A DNA stretch of 64,000 nt, from the NCBI GenBank assembly GCA_965222215.1, contig OZ244931.1, forward strand, positions 1,240,001 through 1,304,000, read 5' to 3'. This stretch comes from JABJAG01 sp965222215. GTDB taxonomy: Bacteria; Pseudomonadota; Alphaproteobacteria; UBA6615. Position 1 is the stretch's first letter; every line of letters starts with the position of its first letter. A program made the position numbers and the translations under genes. A model generated the notes under the pieces. It had not been told where the DNA came from and ran no database searches. It was given only the letters and a program-made list of their open reading frames with translations. This document shows, in pieces, positions 1-7,819 of this stretch.

Positions 1-67
1 ACGATCCCCCGGCCAAAATGGTAATTGGCCCAGTAGACGACACAAATTTCTCGAATATATTTTCCAT
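1..67 (-). CDS. Hypothetical protein, N-terminal fragment (runs off left edge)
   Basis: Only the first 22 codons are in the window, reading MENIFEKFVSSTGPITILAG and continuing past position 1. The start is supported by a strong purine-rich site (GGAGG, about positions 74-78 on the minus strand) and by coupling: its ATG lies one base after the TAG stop of the upstream gene. Too short to assign a family. The DNA is clearly AT-rich compared with everything right of 430, so it probably belongs to the same acquired segment as its neighbour. Confidence 0.5.
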   Translation of the reverse strand, partial: MENIFEKFVSSTGPITILAGGS

Positions 68-68
68 T

Positions 69-392
69 CTAAACCTCCAACAAATATTCAATGATGATTT
101 TATAGGCGATTACCCCTACACATCCCCACACCATAAAAGCAGTTGAAATGTAGAACGCCCAAAACGCAAACAGCGATTCTTTCTTGATAGACACCCAAAT
201 AGTTTGTGTCTTTTTATTTTCACTACCTAAAGTTGCACCCCCAAACACAGCGCATGCGTTGTATACGTCTCTTCGCCGAATCTGGCCGTTCCAGTGAGGC
301 TCAACTTTTTCAATTACATTTAATAGTTTTTTATTTGATATATACATCACTATTACCGATATTACTGAATATAGCAAAATAAATCCCGTCAT
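69..392 (-). CDS. Small hypothetical membrane protein in AT-rich DNA
   Basis: A 107-residue protein that I do not recognise. It has a hydrophobic N-terminal segment (residues about 3-19, ILLYSVISVIVMYI), a polar middle, and a second hydrophobic stretch near the C-terminus (FAFWAFYISTAFMVWGCVG then IIIEYLL), so it is probably a two-pass inner-membrane protein. The ATG at 392 is chosen over a TTG at 410. Codon use favours A/T third positions, unlike every gene right of it, which suggests horizontal transfer. It is followed within one base by another ORF, so the two are likely co-translated. No function can be proposed. Confidence 0.5.
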   Translation of the reverse strand: MTGFILLYSVISVIVMYISNKKLLNVIEKVEPHWNGQIRRRDVYNACAVFGGATLGSENKKTQTIWVSIKKESLFAFWAFYISTAFMVWGCVGVIAYKIIIEYLLEV

Positions 393-423
393 GCCGCATT
401 GCGAACGCAACTAAGTTCGCTCC

Positions 424-945
424 TCATCTTTCCCTTAACCCCTCATCCCGGTAGCGGAACAGCGGCGCGAGCAGGAACTCGATAATCGGGCGTTCGCCCG
501 TCTTGATTTCCACCGTCGCGTTCATGCCGGCGGCCAGGTTTACCTCGCGGCCGTTGACCACGATGTCCTGCCGGTCGAGTGCCACCTTCGCCTGGTAGAT
601 CAGGCCCTGCTGCTCGTCCTCCACCGCGTCGCGCGAGACGTGCTGGATCTCGCCGTGGATGGTGCCGTAGCGGGTGAAAGGGAACGCCTCCAGCTTCACC
701 TCCACGATCTGGCCGGCCTCGACGAAGCCCACATCCTTGTTGAGCACGCGCGCATCGACCTCCAGCGTGCGCCCGGCGGGCACCACCACGAGGACCGGGT
801 CTCCGGTGTTCACCACACCGCCCTTCGTGTGCACGGCGAGCTGCTGCACCACGCCGTCGACCGGCGCGGTCAGGTGCTGCAGGCCGTGGCGCTGGAGCCT
901 GTCGACCATGTTTGTCATAGGCCTTTCCAAGCGTTGGCGAACCAT
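424..945 (-). pseudogene. HlyD-family periplasmic adaptor, C-terminal fragment
   Basis: The 173 residues match the C-terminal third of type I secretion membrane-fusion proteins (HlyD/PrtE type). Visible are the lipoyl-like hinge LTAPVDGVVQQLAVHT (about residues 25-40), the beta-barrel strand region with LEVDARVLNKDVGFVEAGQ, and the typical end LFRYRDEGLRER. Full-length members are roughly 400-480 residues with an N-terminal membrane anchor and coiled coil. Those parts are missing, and the DNA upstream (946-1118) is the promoter region of ndk. No ABC transporter or RTX substrate lies nearby. I read it as a decayed relic of a secretion operon; a functional short form is unlikely. Confidence 0.75.
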
Positions 946-1053
946 ACCGACAGTGAGCCATATGGGGGTGCCCGGCTCAATACCTTTGCGTTACCGCGTT
1001 TGCTTGTTCGAAATCCTCTTCAGACTGTGAGGTTAGTCTTGGGCTTGTTCGAC

Positions 1054-1082
1054 TTGTCGCAGCCGGGCGCGGTCGATATAAC
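1054..1082 (+). promoter_or_regulatory. Candidate sigma-70 promoter for ndk
   Basis: TTGTCG (1054-1059) and TATAAC (1077-1082) are separated by 17 bases, a good match to a housekeeping promoter, 36 bases before the ndk ATG. A purine-rich CGGAGC follows at about 1107. Assigned by eye only. Confidence 0.5.
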
Positions 1083-1118
1083 CCGCCGAAATTTCTACCC
1101 CTTATCGGAGCAGTTACC

Positions 1119-1541
1119 ATGGCCCTCGAGCGCACTTTCTCGATCATCAAACCCGACGCGACGCGCCGCAACATCACCGGCAAGGTTATCGCCAAGCTCG
1201 AAGAGGCGGGCCTGCGGGTCATCGCGCAGAAGCGCATCCACATGACGCAGGAACAGGCCGAGGGTTTCTACGGCGTGCACCGCGAGCGGCCGTTCTTCAA
1301 CGACCTCGTGTCCTTTATGACCTCCGGGCCGGTCGTCGTTCAGGTTCTGGAAGGCGAGGACGCCATCGCGCGCAACCGCGAGGTGATGGGTGCGACTAAT
1401 CCGGAGGAAGCGGCCGAGGGCACGATCCGAAAGGAATTCGCGGAATCGATCGAGGCGAATTCCGTGCACGGGTCCGACGCGCCGGAAACGGCGGCGGAAG
1501 AGATCAGGTTCTTCTTTGACGACAGTGAGATCGTCGGCTGA
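1119..1541 (+). CDS. ndk: Nucleoside diphosphate kinase
   Basis: Cytoplasmic enzyme that transfers the gamma-phosphate of ATP to NDPs through a phosphohistidine. The 140-residue length is standard. The N-terminus MALERTFSIIKPDA, the R/N-rich nucleotide site (ATNPEEAAEGTIR, residues 92-104) and the active-site motif NSVHGSDA with catalytic His117 are all intact. The ATG at 1119 follows a Shine-Dalgarno-like CGGAGC and a good promoter. It stands as a single plus-strand gene; convergent small gene for oxidase subunit IV follows. Confident. Confidence 0.97.
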   Translation: MALERTFSIIKPDATRRNITGKVIAKLEEAGLRVIAQKRIHMTQEQAEGFYGVHRERPFFNDLVSFMTSGPVVVQVLEGEDAIARNREVMGATNPEEAAEGTIRKEFAESIEANSVHGSDAPETAAEEIRFFFDDSEIVG

Positions 1542-1580
1542 GTTTCAGCCCGATCCTCACCGGAAGGCAGGGGTGGGTGC

Positions 1581-1706
1581 CTAGACGAGAGCCCACCACA
1601 TGATGAGCAGGGTAATCGCAATCGCGACCCCCGAATAGCCCATCAGCTTCAGGAATCCGCCCCAGACTTTCCAGCGGCCTTCGAGATCCATGTGTTGCTC
1701 GGACAT
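1581..1706 (-). CDS. aa3-type cytochrome c oxidase subunit IV (short membrane subunit)
   Basis: A 41-residue gene, easily missed because of its size. The protein begins MSEQHMDLEGRWKVWGGFLK and ends in one transmembrane helix (about residues 18-40) with TLLIMWWALV. The polar start with a conserved-looking W/F pair, then a single helix, is the architecture of the bacterial aa3 oxidase subunit IV family (COX4_pro_2 type), which sits in the periphery of the oxidase in the inner membrane. Its position between ndk and purN is known in Rhodospirillales. It implies an aa3 terminal oxidase elsewhere in the genome. Family assignment is from pattern, so moderately sure. Confidence 0.75.
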   Translation of the reverse strand: MSEQHMDLEGRWKVWGGFLKLMGYSGVAIAITLLIMWWALV

Positions 1707-1787
1707 CTTTCCGTCGCGTCCTTCTCGGTTCCGGTATGGGAATGATTTACACGTCGGCGGCGAAGGCTGTCAAAGCCCCGGCTTGCG

Positions 1788-2441
1788 TCATTTTTCCGCA
1801 GGATGGATCAGGCGCGCGTCGCTGCCCTCGATCCCGTCGATGGTGGCGCATTCTCCGTGGATGGTCACACGGCCGTCCGCGATCAGGCGCACGGCGTGCG
1901 GGTAACAGCGGTGTTCGGCTGTCAGGATCCGCGCGGCCAGTGAATCCTCGTCATCGTCCGGGAATACGGGCACGGCCGCCTGGACGAGGATCGGCCCGGC
2001 ATCCATCTCCGGCCTTACGATATGGACGGTGCAGCCGCTGAGCTTCACGCCCGCCGCGATCGCCTGGGCGTGCGCGTCGATGCCCTTGAACGACGGCAGC
2101 AGCGAGGGGTGGATGTTGATGATCCGGTCGCGCCAGGTCTCGACGAACCATGTCGACAGCAGGCGCATGAACCCGGCGAGGCATACGAACTCGACCCCGG
2201 CCTGCGACAGTTCGTCGTTCACGGCCCGGTCGAAGCCTTCCCGGTCCGCGAAACCACCATGCTCGATCACACAGGTTGCGATCCCGGCGTTGCGCGCGTG
2301 GTCGAGGCCCCCCGCGTCGGGCTTGTTGGACACGACGAGGACAATCTCGGCCGGGTAGTCGTCCTGCGCACAAGCAGCGATAAGCGCCTGCAGGTTCGAC
2401 CCGCGGCCCGAGATCAACACACCGAGCTTGAGACGCGCCAT
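1788..2441 (-). CDS. purN: Phosphoribosylglycinamide formyltransferase (GART)
   Basis: Third step of purine synthesis: formyl transfer from 10-formyl-THF to GAR, in the cytoplasm. The 217-residue protein has the phosphate-binding GRGSNLQAL (residues 12-20), the catalytic set Asn109, His111 (INIHPSLLPSFKG) and Asp147 (EMDAGPILVQ). The start ATG at 2441 lies five bases after the purM stop, so purM-purN form one transcription unit with translational coupling. Length and motifs are normal for the family. Confidence 0.97.
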   Translation of the reverse strand: MARLKLGVLISGRGSNLQALIAACAQDDYPAEIVLVVSNKPDAGGLDHARNAGIATCVIEHGGFADREGFDRAVNDELSQAGVEFVCLAGFMRLLSTWFVETWRDRIINIHPSLLPSFKGIDAHAQAIAAGVKLSGCTVHIVRPEMDAGPILVQAAVPVFPDDDEDSLAARILTAEHRCYPHAVRLIADGRVTIHGECATIDGIEGSDARLIHPAEK

Positions 2442-2446
2442 CGGGA

Positions 2447-3505
2447 TCAGCCGAGTGCGCCGGCGAGGTTGTCGAGGTGGACGGCGCCGTCGGGGTCGTC
2501 GACCACGGTGCCGATCCGCGCGGGCGCTTCGCCGGCTTCGGACAGCAGGATCATGGCTGCGTCGGCGTCCGCGTCCGCGACGAACGTCACCATGCCGATG
2601 CCGCAGTTGAATGTGCGCGCCATTTCTTCGTCGCTGACGCCGCCTTCGTCCCGTAGCCAGGCGAACACCGGCGGGGCGGTCCAGGCGCTGCCGTCGAGCG
2701 TCACGCCGAGACCTTCCGGCAGCACGCGCGGGATGTTTTCCAGAAGCCCGCCGCCGGTGATATGCGCGAACGCGCGGGCGTGGCCGGCATGCGCCGAGGC
2801 GAGGCACGCGCGGACATAAAGGCGCGTCGGCTCCAGCAGCGCGTGGCCGAGCGGTGTGCCCGGCGCAAAGGGGCTGTCGTCGCCCAGCGCGAGGCCGCTG
2901 CGCTCGACGATCTTTCGCACCAGAGAATAACCGTTCGAGTGGATTCCGCTCGACGGGAGGCCGATAATCGCATCGCCTGCCCCGACGGGGCGCGCCGGAT
3001 CGGGCAGGCCCTGCCCGCGTTCCATCGCGCCGACCGAAAAGCCTGCGAGGTCGAATTCCCCGGATGCGTAAAGGCCCGGCATTTCCGCCGTCTCCCCGCC
3101 GATCAGTGCGCATCCGGATTCCTCGCAGCCCCGCGCGACCCCTGCGATCACCTGTTCGGCGACATCGGGCTCCAGCCCGCCTGTGGCGAAATAGTCGAGG
3201 AAGAAAAGCGGCTCGGCGGCCTGCACCACCAGATCGTTCACGCACATGGCAACCAGGTCGATGCCGATGGTGTCGTAGCGCCCGGTGTCGAAGGCGAGCT
3301 TGAGCTTGGTGCCGACCCCGTCGGTCGCTGCGACCAGCACGGGGTCCTCGAAACCGGCCGCGCGCGGGTCGAAAAGGCCGCCGAAACCGCCCAGCGAATC
3401 CATGCTTCCGGCCCGCTTCGTGGCCGCCGCCAGTGGCTTGATCGCATCGACAAGACGGTTCCCGGCTTCGATGTCGACACCGGCCTCTTTGTAGGAAAGA
3501 CCCAG
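2447..3505 (-). CDS. purM: Phosphoribosylformylglycinamidine cyclo-ligase (AIR synthetase), apparent CTG start
   Basis: Fifth step of purine synthesis, ATP-dependent ring closure of FGAM to AIR. Family motifs are present: SYKEAGVDIEAGNRLVDAIK near the N-terminus, GSMDSLGGFGGLFD, GVGTKLKLAF, and GGETAEMPGLY. The conserved N-terminal 31 residues lie upstream of the first in-frame ATG (3403), and a TAG closes the frame 10 codons before the family start. No ATG, GTG or TTG exists between; CTG at 3503-3505, preceded by GGGGGACAG, is the best start and gives 352 residues, the usual length. Either a rare CTG start or a sequence error. Upstream of purN. Confidence 0.9.
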   Translation of the reverse strand: MGLSYKEAGVDIEAGNRLVDAIKPLAAATKRAGSMDSLGGFGGLFDPRAAGFEDPVLVAATDGVGTKLKLAFDTGRYDTIGIDLVAMCVNDLVVQAAEPLFFLDYFATGGLEPDVAEQVIAGVARGCEESGCALIGGETAEMPGLYASGEFDLAGFSVGAMERGQGLPDPARPVGAGDAIIGLPSSGIHSNGYSLVRKIVERSGLALGDDSPFAPGTPLGHALLEPTRLYVRACLASAHAGHARAFAHITGGGLLENIPRVLPEGLGVTLDGSAWTAPPVFAWLRDEGGVSDEEMARTFNCGIGMVTFVADADADAAMILLSEAGEAPARIGTVVDDPDGAVHLDNLAGALG

Positions 3506-3637
3506 GACCTGTCCCCCGTACCTGCTTTCGCCCTATTCATGTTATCAAGTGGACCGAAAGCGCCGATCCCATGAATTCTGACGCGGCGAATCGCGTCGTT
3601 CAGGCCGGTCACAATAGGTGTTTCGAGGTCTTTTGCA

Positions 3638-4816
3638 ATGCATCCTCAGCTGCCCGGCATGAGCCGATTTCGTGTGGGCCTTTTTGTCGTTCTTTCGGTC
3701 GTGGCGGCTGTCGGATCGACGGGCGCCGTCGCCCAGTCGGGTATCGGCAATGACGTGTTTGTCGTCCGCGGCGTGCAGGTCGATGAGACGGCAGCGTCGG
3801 CGGCCGATGCACGCGCCGCCGCCCGGGCCAGCGGCCAGGCAGAGGCCGCGCGCCGGCTGATCGACCGGCTGACGCGCAGCGTCTATCGCGGGCAACTGGG
3901 CGAGATCGACGCCGGCACGGCGGAGCTTCTCGTGGATTCACTCGAAGTGGCGAACGAGCGCCGGTCCGACGTACGGTATCTGGCCGATCTCACCGTGGCG
4001 TTCCGGCCCGAGGCGGTGCGTCAGTTCCTCCGCTCGGCGGGCGTGCCGTTTACCGAGGTGCGGAGCAGGCCCGTGCTGGTCGTCCCGGTGCTGGATCGCG
4101 GTGGTGCATATGTGTTGTGGGAAGAACCCAACCCCTGGCGGCAGGCCTGGCAAAACCACCCGACGGATATCGGCCTGGTGCCGGTGGTTACGCCGATCGG
4201 CGATCTGTCCGATCTTTCCGGGCTGACGGCCGAACAGGCCGTCGATGCCGATGTCGGTGCGCTTGGTGCGATGGCCGACAGGTACGGCGCGGGAACCAGC
4301 GTCGTGGCGATCGCGCGTATTTCGGGGGACCCCGACAGCGCCAGCCAACAGGTCGATGTAACGGCGATCCGGGTCGGGCGGCTTGACGAGGAACCGATCT
4401 TTCTCACGATCGGGCGGGCCCCGAACGAAGAGCCGGAAGTCTTTCTGGAGCGCGTGACCGGTGCTGTCATCGAGGCGCTGGACGATGACTGGAAGGCGGC
4501 GAACGCCGTCAGTTTCGAGGAATCCAACCGGCTGCACGCCGCCGTGCCGCTGAGCGATATCGCCGGCTGGATCGAGGTTCGCCGCCGGTTGTCCGGCGTG
4601 CCGGCGGTCTCGCAGGTGCGGCTTCTGGCGCTGACCGCGGACACCGCGGAGATCGAGATCGATTATTTCGGCGATGCGGTCCGTCTGGCGCGCGCGCTCG
4701 AACGATTCGACCTCATCCTGGAAGAGACCGGGCTGCCCGGCCAATTCGAACCGGGCCAGACCGGCCTCGTGTTCCCGCCGGTCCCCACCCATATCGTCCG
4801 ACTGCCCGGCGTCTGA
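3638..4816 (+). CDS. DUF2066 domain-containing exported protein
   Basis: A 392-residue protein with a signal peptide (residues about 8-33, FRVGLFVVLSVVAAVGSTGAV then AQ). The mature part begins VFVVRGVQVDETAASAADAR and continues with AEAARRLIDRLT, the pattern of the DUF2066 family. The family has no proven biochemical role that I know of. It lies divergently from purM and ends 10 bases before hdaA, so it is probably cotranscribed with hdaA; this gene order is recurrent in Rhodospirillales. Likely periplasmic. An alternative start is MSRFRVG at 3659. Confidence 0.8.
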   Translation: MHPQLPGMSRFRVGLFVVLSVVAAVGSTGAVAQSGIGNDVFVVRGVQVDETAASAADARAAARASGQAEAARRLIDRLTRSVYRGQLGEIDAGTAELLVDSLEVANERRSDVRYLADLTVAFRPEAVRQFLRSAGVPFTEVRSRPVLVVPVLDRGGAYVLWEEPNPWRQAWQNHPTDIGLVPVVTPIGDLSDLSGLTAEQAVDADVGALGAMADRYGAGTSVVAIARISGDPDSASQQVDVTAIRVGRLDEEPIFLTIGRAPNEEPEVFLERVTGAVIEALDDDWKAANAVSFEESNRLHAAVPLSDIAGWIEVRRRLSGVPAVSQVRLLALTADTAEIEIDYFGDAVRLARALERFDLILEETGLPGQFEPGQTGLVFPPVPTHIVRLPGV

Positions 4817-4826
4817 GCCAGCGCCG

Positions 4827-5507
4827 GTGACCCGTCAGCTTACTCTCGATCTGGGCCACCGCACGGCCCGGGGGCGCGCGGACTTTCTCGTATCCGCGTG
4901 CAACGCGGAAGCTGTCGAGTGGGTCGATCGCTGGCCCGACTGGCCGACGCGCGCGCTGGTCATATGGGGCGCGCAGGGGGCGGGCAAGACCCATCTCGGT
5001 CATGTCTGGTCCGCCGCCAGCAATGCCGAGAACATCGACGCGGGAACCGTTCGCGCGACCGATGCCGCCACGCTGCGCCAGCGCAACGCCCAGGTGTTCG
5101 TCGACGACGCCGATGCGCTCGCCGGCGATCGCGAAGGCGAGGAAGCGCTGCTGCATCTCTACAACTACTTCCTGGAAACCGAGGGCGGGGTGCTGCTTGC
5201 GGCGTCGCAGCCGCCGGGCCGCTGGCCCGTTGCGCTGCCCGATCTGTCGTCGCGCCTGAAGGCGCTGCCGGGCGCCGGGATCGCGGCGCCCGACGACGAC
5301 CTTCTCGCCGCGCTGCTGGTCAAACAGTTCCAGGACCGGCAGCTGCGCGTCGGCGAGGACGTGGTGCTCTACCTGATCGCGCGTATCGAACGTTCGTTCG
5401 CGGCCGTCGCCGGGACCGTCGAGGCGGTCGATACGGCCGCGCTGGAGCGCAAGCGCCCGATCACCGTGCCCCTGGTGCGCGAAGTACTTGAAAATCGTGG
5501 CGTTTAG
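4827..5507 (+). CDS. hdaA: DnaA-homologous regulatory ATPase (Hda/HdaA)
   Basis: AAA+ protein related to the DnaA ATPase core but without the DnaA DNA-binding domain IV. In Caulobacter HdaA stimulates hydrolysis of DnaA-ATP with the beta clamp and limits replication initiation. Seen here: an N-terminal QLTLDLGHR clamp-binding-like segment (residues 3-11), Walker A GAQGAGKTH, Walker B-like VFVDDADAL, and the sensor region. The GTG at 4827 gives 226 residues, fits the family, and lies 10 bases after the DUF2066 gene. Confident in the family; role follows from homologues. Confidence 0.9.
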   Translation: MTRQLTLDLGHRTARGRADFLVSACNAEAVEWVDRWPDWPTRALVIWGAQGAGKTHLGHVWSAASNAENIDAGTVRATDAATLRQRNAQVFVDDADALAGDREGEEALLHLYNYFLETEGGVLLAASQPPGRWPVALPDLSSRLKALPGAGIAAPDDDLLAALLVKQFQDRQLRVGEDVVLYLIARIERSFAAVAGTVEAVDTAALERKRPITVPLVREVLENRGV

Positions 5508-5513
5508 CGCCGT

Positions 5514-5542
5514 TTGTCATCCAATTGTCATGCAACTGTCAC
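5514..5542 (+). promoter_or_regulatory. Pho box: three 7-bp PhoB half-sites before ppk
   Basis: TTGTCAT (5514-5520), TTGTCAT (5525-5531) and CTGTCAC (5536-5542) are spaced by exactly 4 bases each, giving an 11-bp period. This matches the known PhoB recognition pattern (CTGTCAT units every 11 bp). The array starts seven bases after the hdaA stop and about 87 bases before the ppk start, so it should control ppk-ppx under phosphate limitation. A -10 element is not obvious by eye. Confidence 0.8.
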
Positions 5543-5628
5543 GGTTTGCGGACATGGTGTGTTCGCGATAGCGTAAGGACCTGCCGCGCACGGCTGCGCG
5601 GCTTCCAACCCTGGCTGAAAGTGGTGTT

Positions 5629-7791
5629 GTGGTCGCAGAAGACACAGCGAACGACGATCTGTCCGTTGCCGGCATCGGCATGGATTCACCGGATCGCTTC
5701 ATCAACCGGGAACTCTCCTGGCTCGCCTTCAACGAGCGGGTTCTGGAAGAGGCGGAAAACCGCAATCATCCGCTTCTCGAACGCCTGCGGTTCCTGTCGA
5801 TCTCGGCATCGAATCTCGACGAGTTCTACATGGTGCGCGTCGCCGGCCTGAAGGGGCAGGTGGCGGCGGGGGTCAAGACGCCCAGTCAGGAAGGGCTTTC
5901 GCCGGGCGAACAGCTCTCGGCCATCAACGCGCGCGCAGGTCTGCTGATGGACGAGCAGCAGCGCATCTGGCGCTCGCTGCGCGATGAAATGCGCGGCACG
6001 GGAATTGCCGTTGTCGAGCCCGAGGAACTGACGGCCGCGGAACAGGACTGGCTCGAAGAGCGGTTCATGTCGGCGATCTTCCCGGTGCTGACGCCGCTGG
6101 CCGTGGACCCGGCGCACCCGTTCCCGTTCATCCCGAACCTCGGTCTCGCGCTCGCGCTCGAACTGTTCCGCGCGTCCGACAATCGCGACATGATCGGCCT
6201 GCTGCCGCTGCCGGGTCAGATCGAGCGCTTCATCCGGCTGCCGGGCGACGCGCCGCGGTTCATCCTCCTGGAACATTGCGTCGGTCTGTACCTCGACCGG
6301 CTGTTCCCCGGCTTCGAGGTCCGCGGGCAGGGCACGTTCCGGATCATCCGCGACAGCGACATCGAGATCCTGGAGGAAGCCGAAGACCTGGTGCGCCTGT
6401 TCGAAAGCGCGCTGAAGCGCCGCCGGCGCGGGTCCGTGATCCGGCTCACGTTCGGTGCGGGCATGCCGGAAAGCCTGCGCGATTTCGTAATCGGGGAGAG
6501 CGATATCGACGTGCGCGACGTGTTCGAGCTCGACGGGCTGCCCGGTCTCGACCGAACCAAGGAACTGATCATCGAGGAACGGCGCGATTTGCTGTTCCAG
6601 CCGTTCAACATCCGCTTTCCCGAGCGCATCCGCGATTTTGCCGGCGACTGTTTCGCGGCCATCCGGGCGAAGGACATCGTCGTCCACCACCCGTTCGAAT
6701 CCTTCGACGTGGTGGTCCAGTTCCTGCGCCAGGCTGCGCGGGACCCGCAGGTGGTCGCCATCAAGCAGACCCTCTACCGCACGTCGGAGGACTCGCCGAT
6801 CGTGCAGGCGCTGATCGAGGCGGCCGAGGCCGGCAAGAACGTTACGGCGCTGGTCGAGTTGAAGGCGCGGTTCGACGAGGAGGCCAACATCCGCTGGGCG
6901 CGCGAGCTGGAACGCGCCGGCGTGCAGATTGTCTACGGCTTCATCGACCTGAAGACCCACGCCAAGATCAGCCTCGTGCACCGCCGAGAGGGCAACGACC
7001 TGCGCAGCTACGTGCATTTCGGCACCGGCAACTATCACCCGATCACGGCGCGCATCTACACCGACCTGAGCTATTTCACCCAGGACCCGACCCTGTGCCG
7101 CGATGCCTCGCGTGTATTCAACTTCATGACCGGCTATGCGCGCCCGGAGGAGCTCGAGAAGGTCTCCGTCGCGCCCGTCAGCCTGCGCGAAACCCTGATG
7201 GAGAACATCGAGGCCGAGATCGGGCACGCCCGTGCCGGGCGCCCGGCGGAGATCTGGGCCAAGCTCAACAGCCTCGTCGACGGGGACATCATCGACGCGC
7301 TCTACCGGGCGTCGCAGGCCGGGGTTCAGATCAGGCTCGTGATCCGGGGCATCTGCTGTCTGCGTCCCGGTGTCCCGGGCCTGAGCGAGAATATCGAGGT
7401 CCAGTCCATCGTTGGCCGTTTCCTGGAGCATTCGCGGATCGCGGCGTTCGGCGCGGGCGAGGAATTGCCGGGCCCGAACGCCAAACTTTATATCTCCTCG
7501 GCGGACTGGATGCCGCGAAATCTGGATCGCCGGGTGGAGACGCTGGTGCCCATCGCGGAGGGCACCGTCCACCAGCAGATTCTCGACCAGATCATGGTTG
7601 CGAATCTTCTGGATCGCGCCCAAAGCTGGGAAATGAAGGCGGACGGCACGTACGCTCGGATCGACACCAGCGGTGAGCAGGACCCATTCAGCGCGCACAC
7701 CTATTTCATGACCAATCCCAGCCTTTCGGGCCGGGGCAGCGCGCTGAAAAAGCCCGGCAGCGCGCCGCAGCTTCTCGCGCATCCCGACTGA
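5629..7791 (+). CDS. ppk1: Polyphosphate kinase 1
   Basis: Makes inorganic polyphosphate reversibly from ATP; membrane-associated homotetramer in studied species. The 720 residues include the N-terminal domain start FINRELSWLAFNERVLEEA and the two catalytic histidines in phospholipase-D-like domains: His444 (KTHAKISLVHR) and His601 (FLEHSRI), plus SYVHFGTGNYH. The GTG at 5629 is the most upstream reasonable start; ATG at 5680 (MDSPDRF) is an alternative that removes only non-conserved residues. It is followed after 28 bases by ppx and preceded by a Pho box. Confidence 0.97.
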   Translation: MVAEDTANDDLSVAGIGMDSPDRFINRELSWLAFNERVLEEAENRNHPLLERLRFLSISASNLDEFYMVRVAGLKGQVAAGVKTPSQEGLSPGEQLSAINARAGLLMDEQQRIWRSLRDEMRGTGIAVVEPEELTAAEQDWLEERFMSAIFPVLTPLAVDPAHPFPFIPNLGLALALELFRASDNRDMIGLLPLPGQIERFIRLPGDAPRFILLEHCVGLYLDRLFPGFEVRGQGTFRIIRDSDIEILEEAEDLVRLFESALKRRRRGSVIRLTFGAGMPESLRDFVIGESDIDVRDVFELDGLPGLDRTKELIIEERRDLLFQPFNIRFPERIRDFAGDCFAAIRAKDIVVHHPFESFDVVVQFLRQAARDPQVVAIKQTLYRTSEDSPIVQALIEAAEAGKNVTALVELKARFDEEANIRWARELERAGVQIVYGFIDLKTHAKISLVHRREGNDLRSYVHFGTGNYHPITARIYTDLSYFTQDPTLCRDASRVFNFMTGYARPEELEKVSVAPVSLRETLMENIEAEIGHARAGRPAEIWAKLNSLVDGDIIDALYRASQAGVQIRLVIRGICCLRPGVPGLSENIEVQSIVGRFLEHSRIAAFGAGEELPGPNAKLYISSADWMPRNLDRRVETLVPIAEGTVHQQILDQIMVANLLDRAQSWEMKADGTYARIDTSGEQDPFSAHTYFMTNPSLSGRGSALKKPGSAPQLLAHPD

Positions 7792-7819
7792 TACAGATAC
7801 CGGCATGCGCCGGTGAGAC

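Noticed and set aside
3403..3405. ATG at 3403 as start of purM
   Set aside because: It would drop 31 residues that are conserved in the family and visibly encoded upstream.
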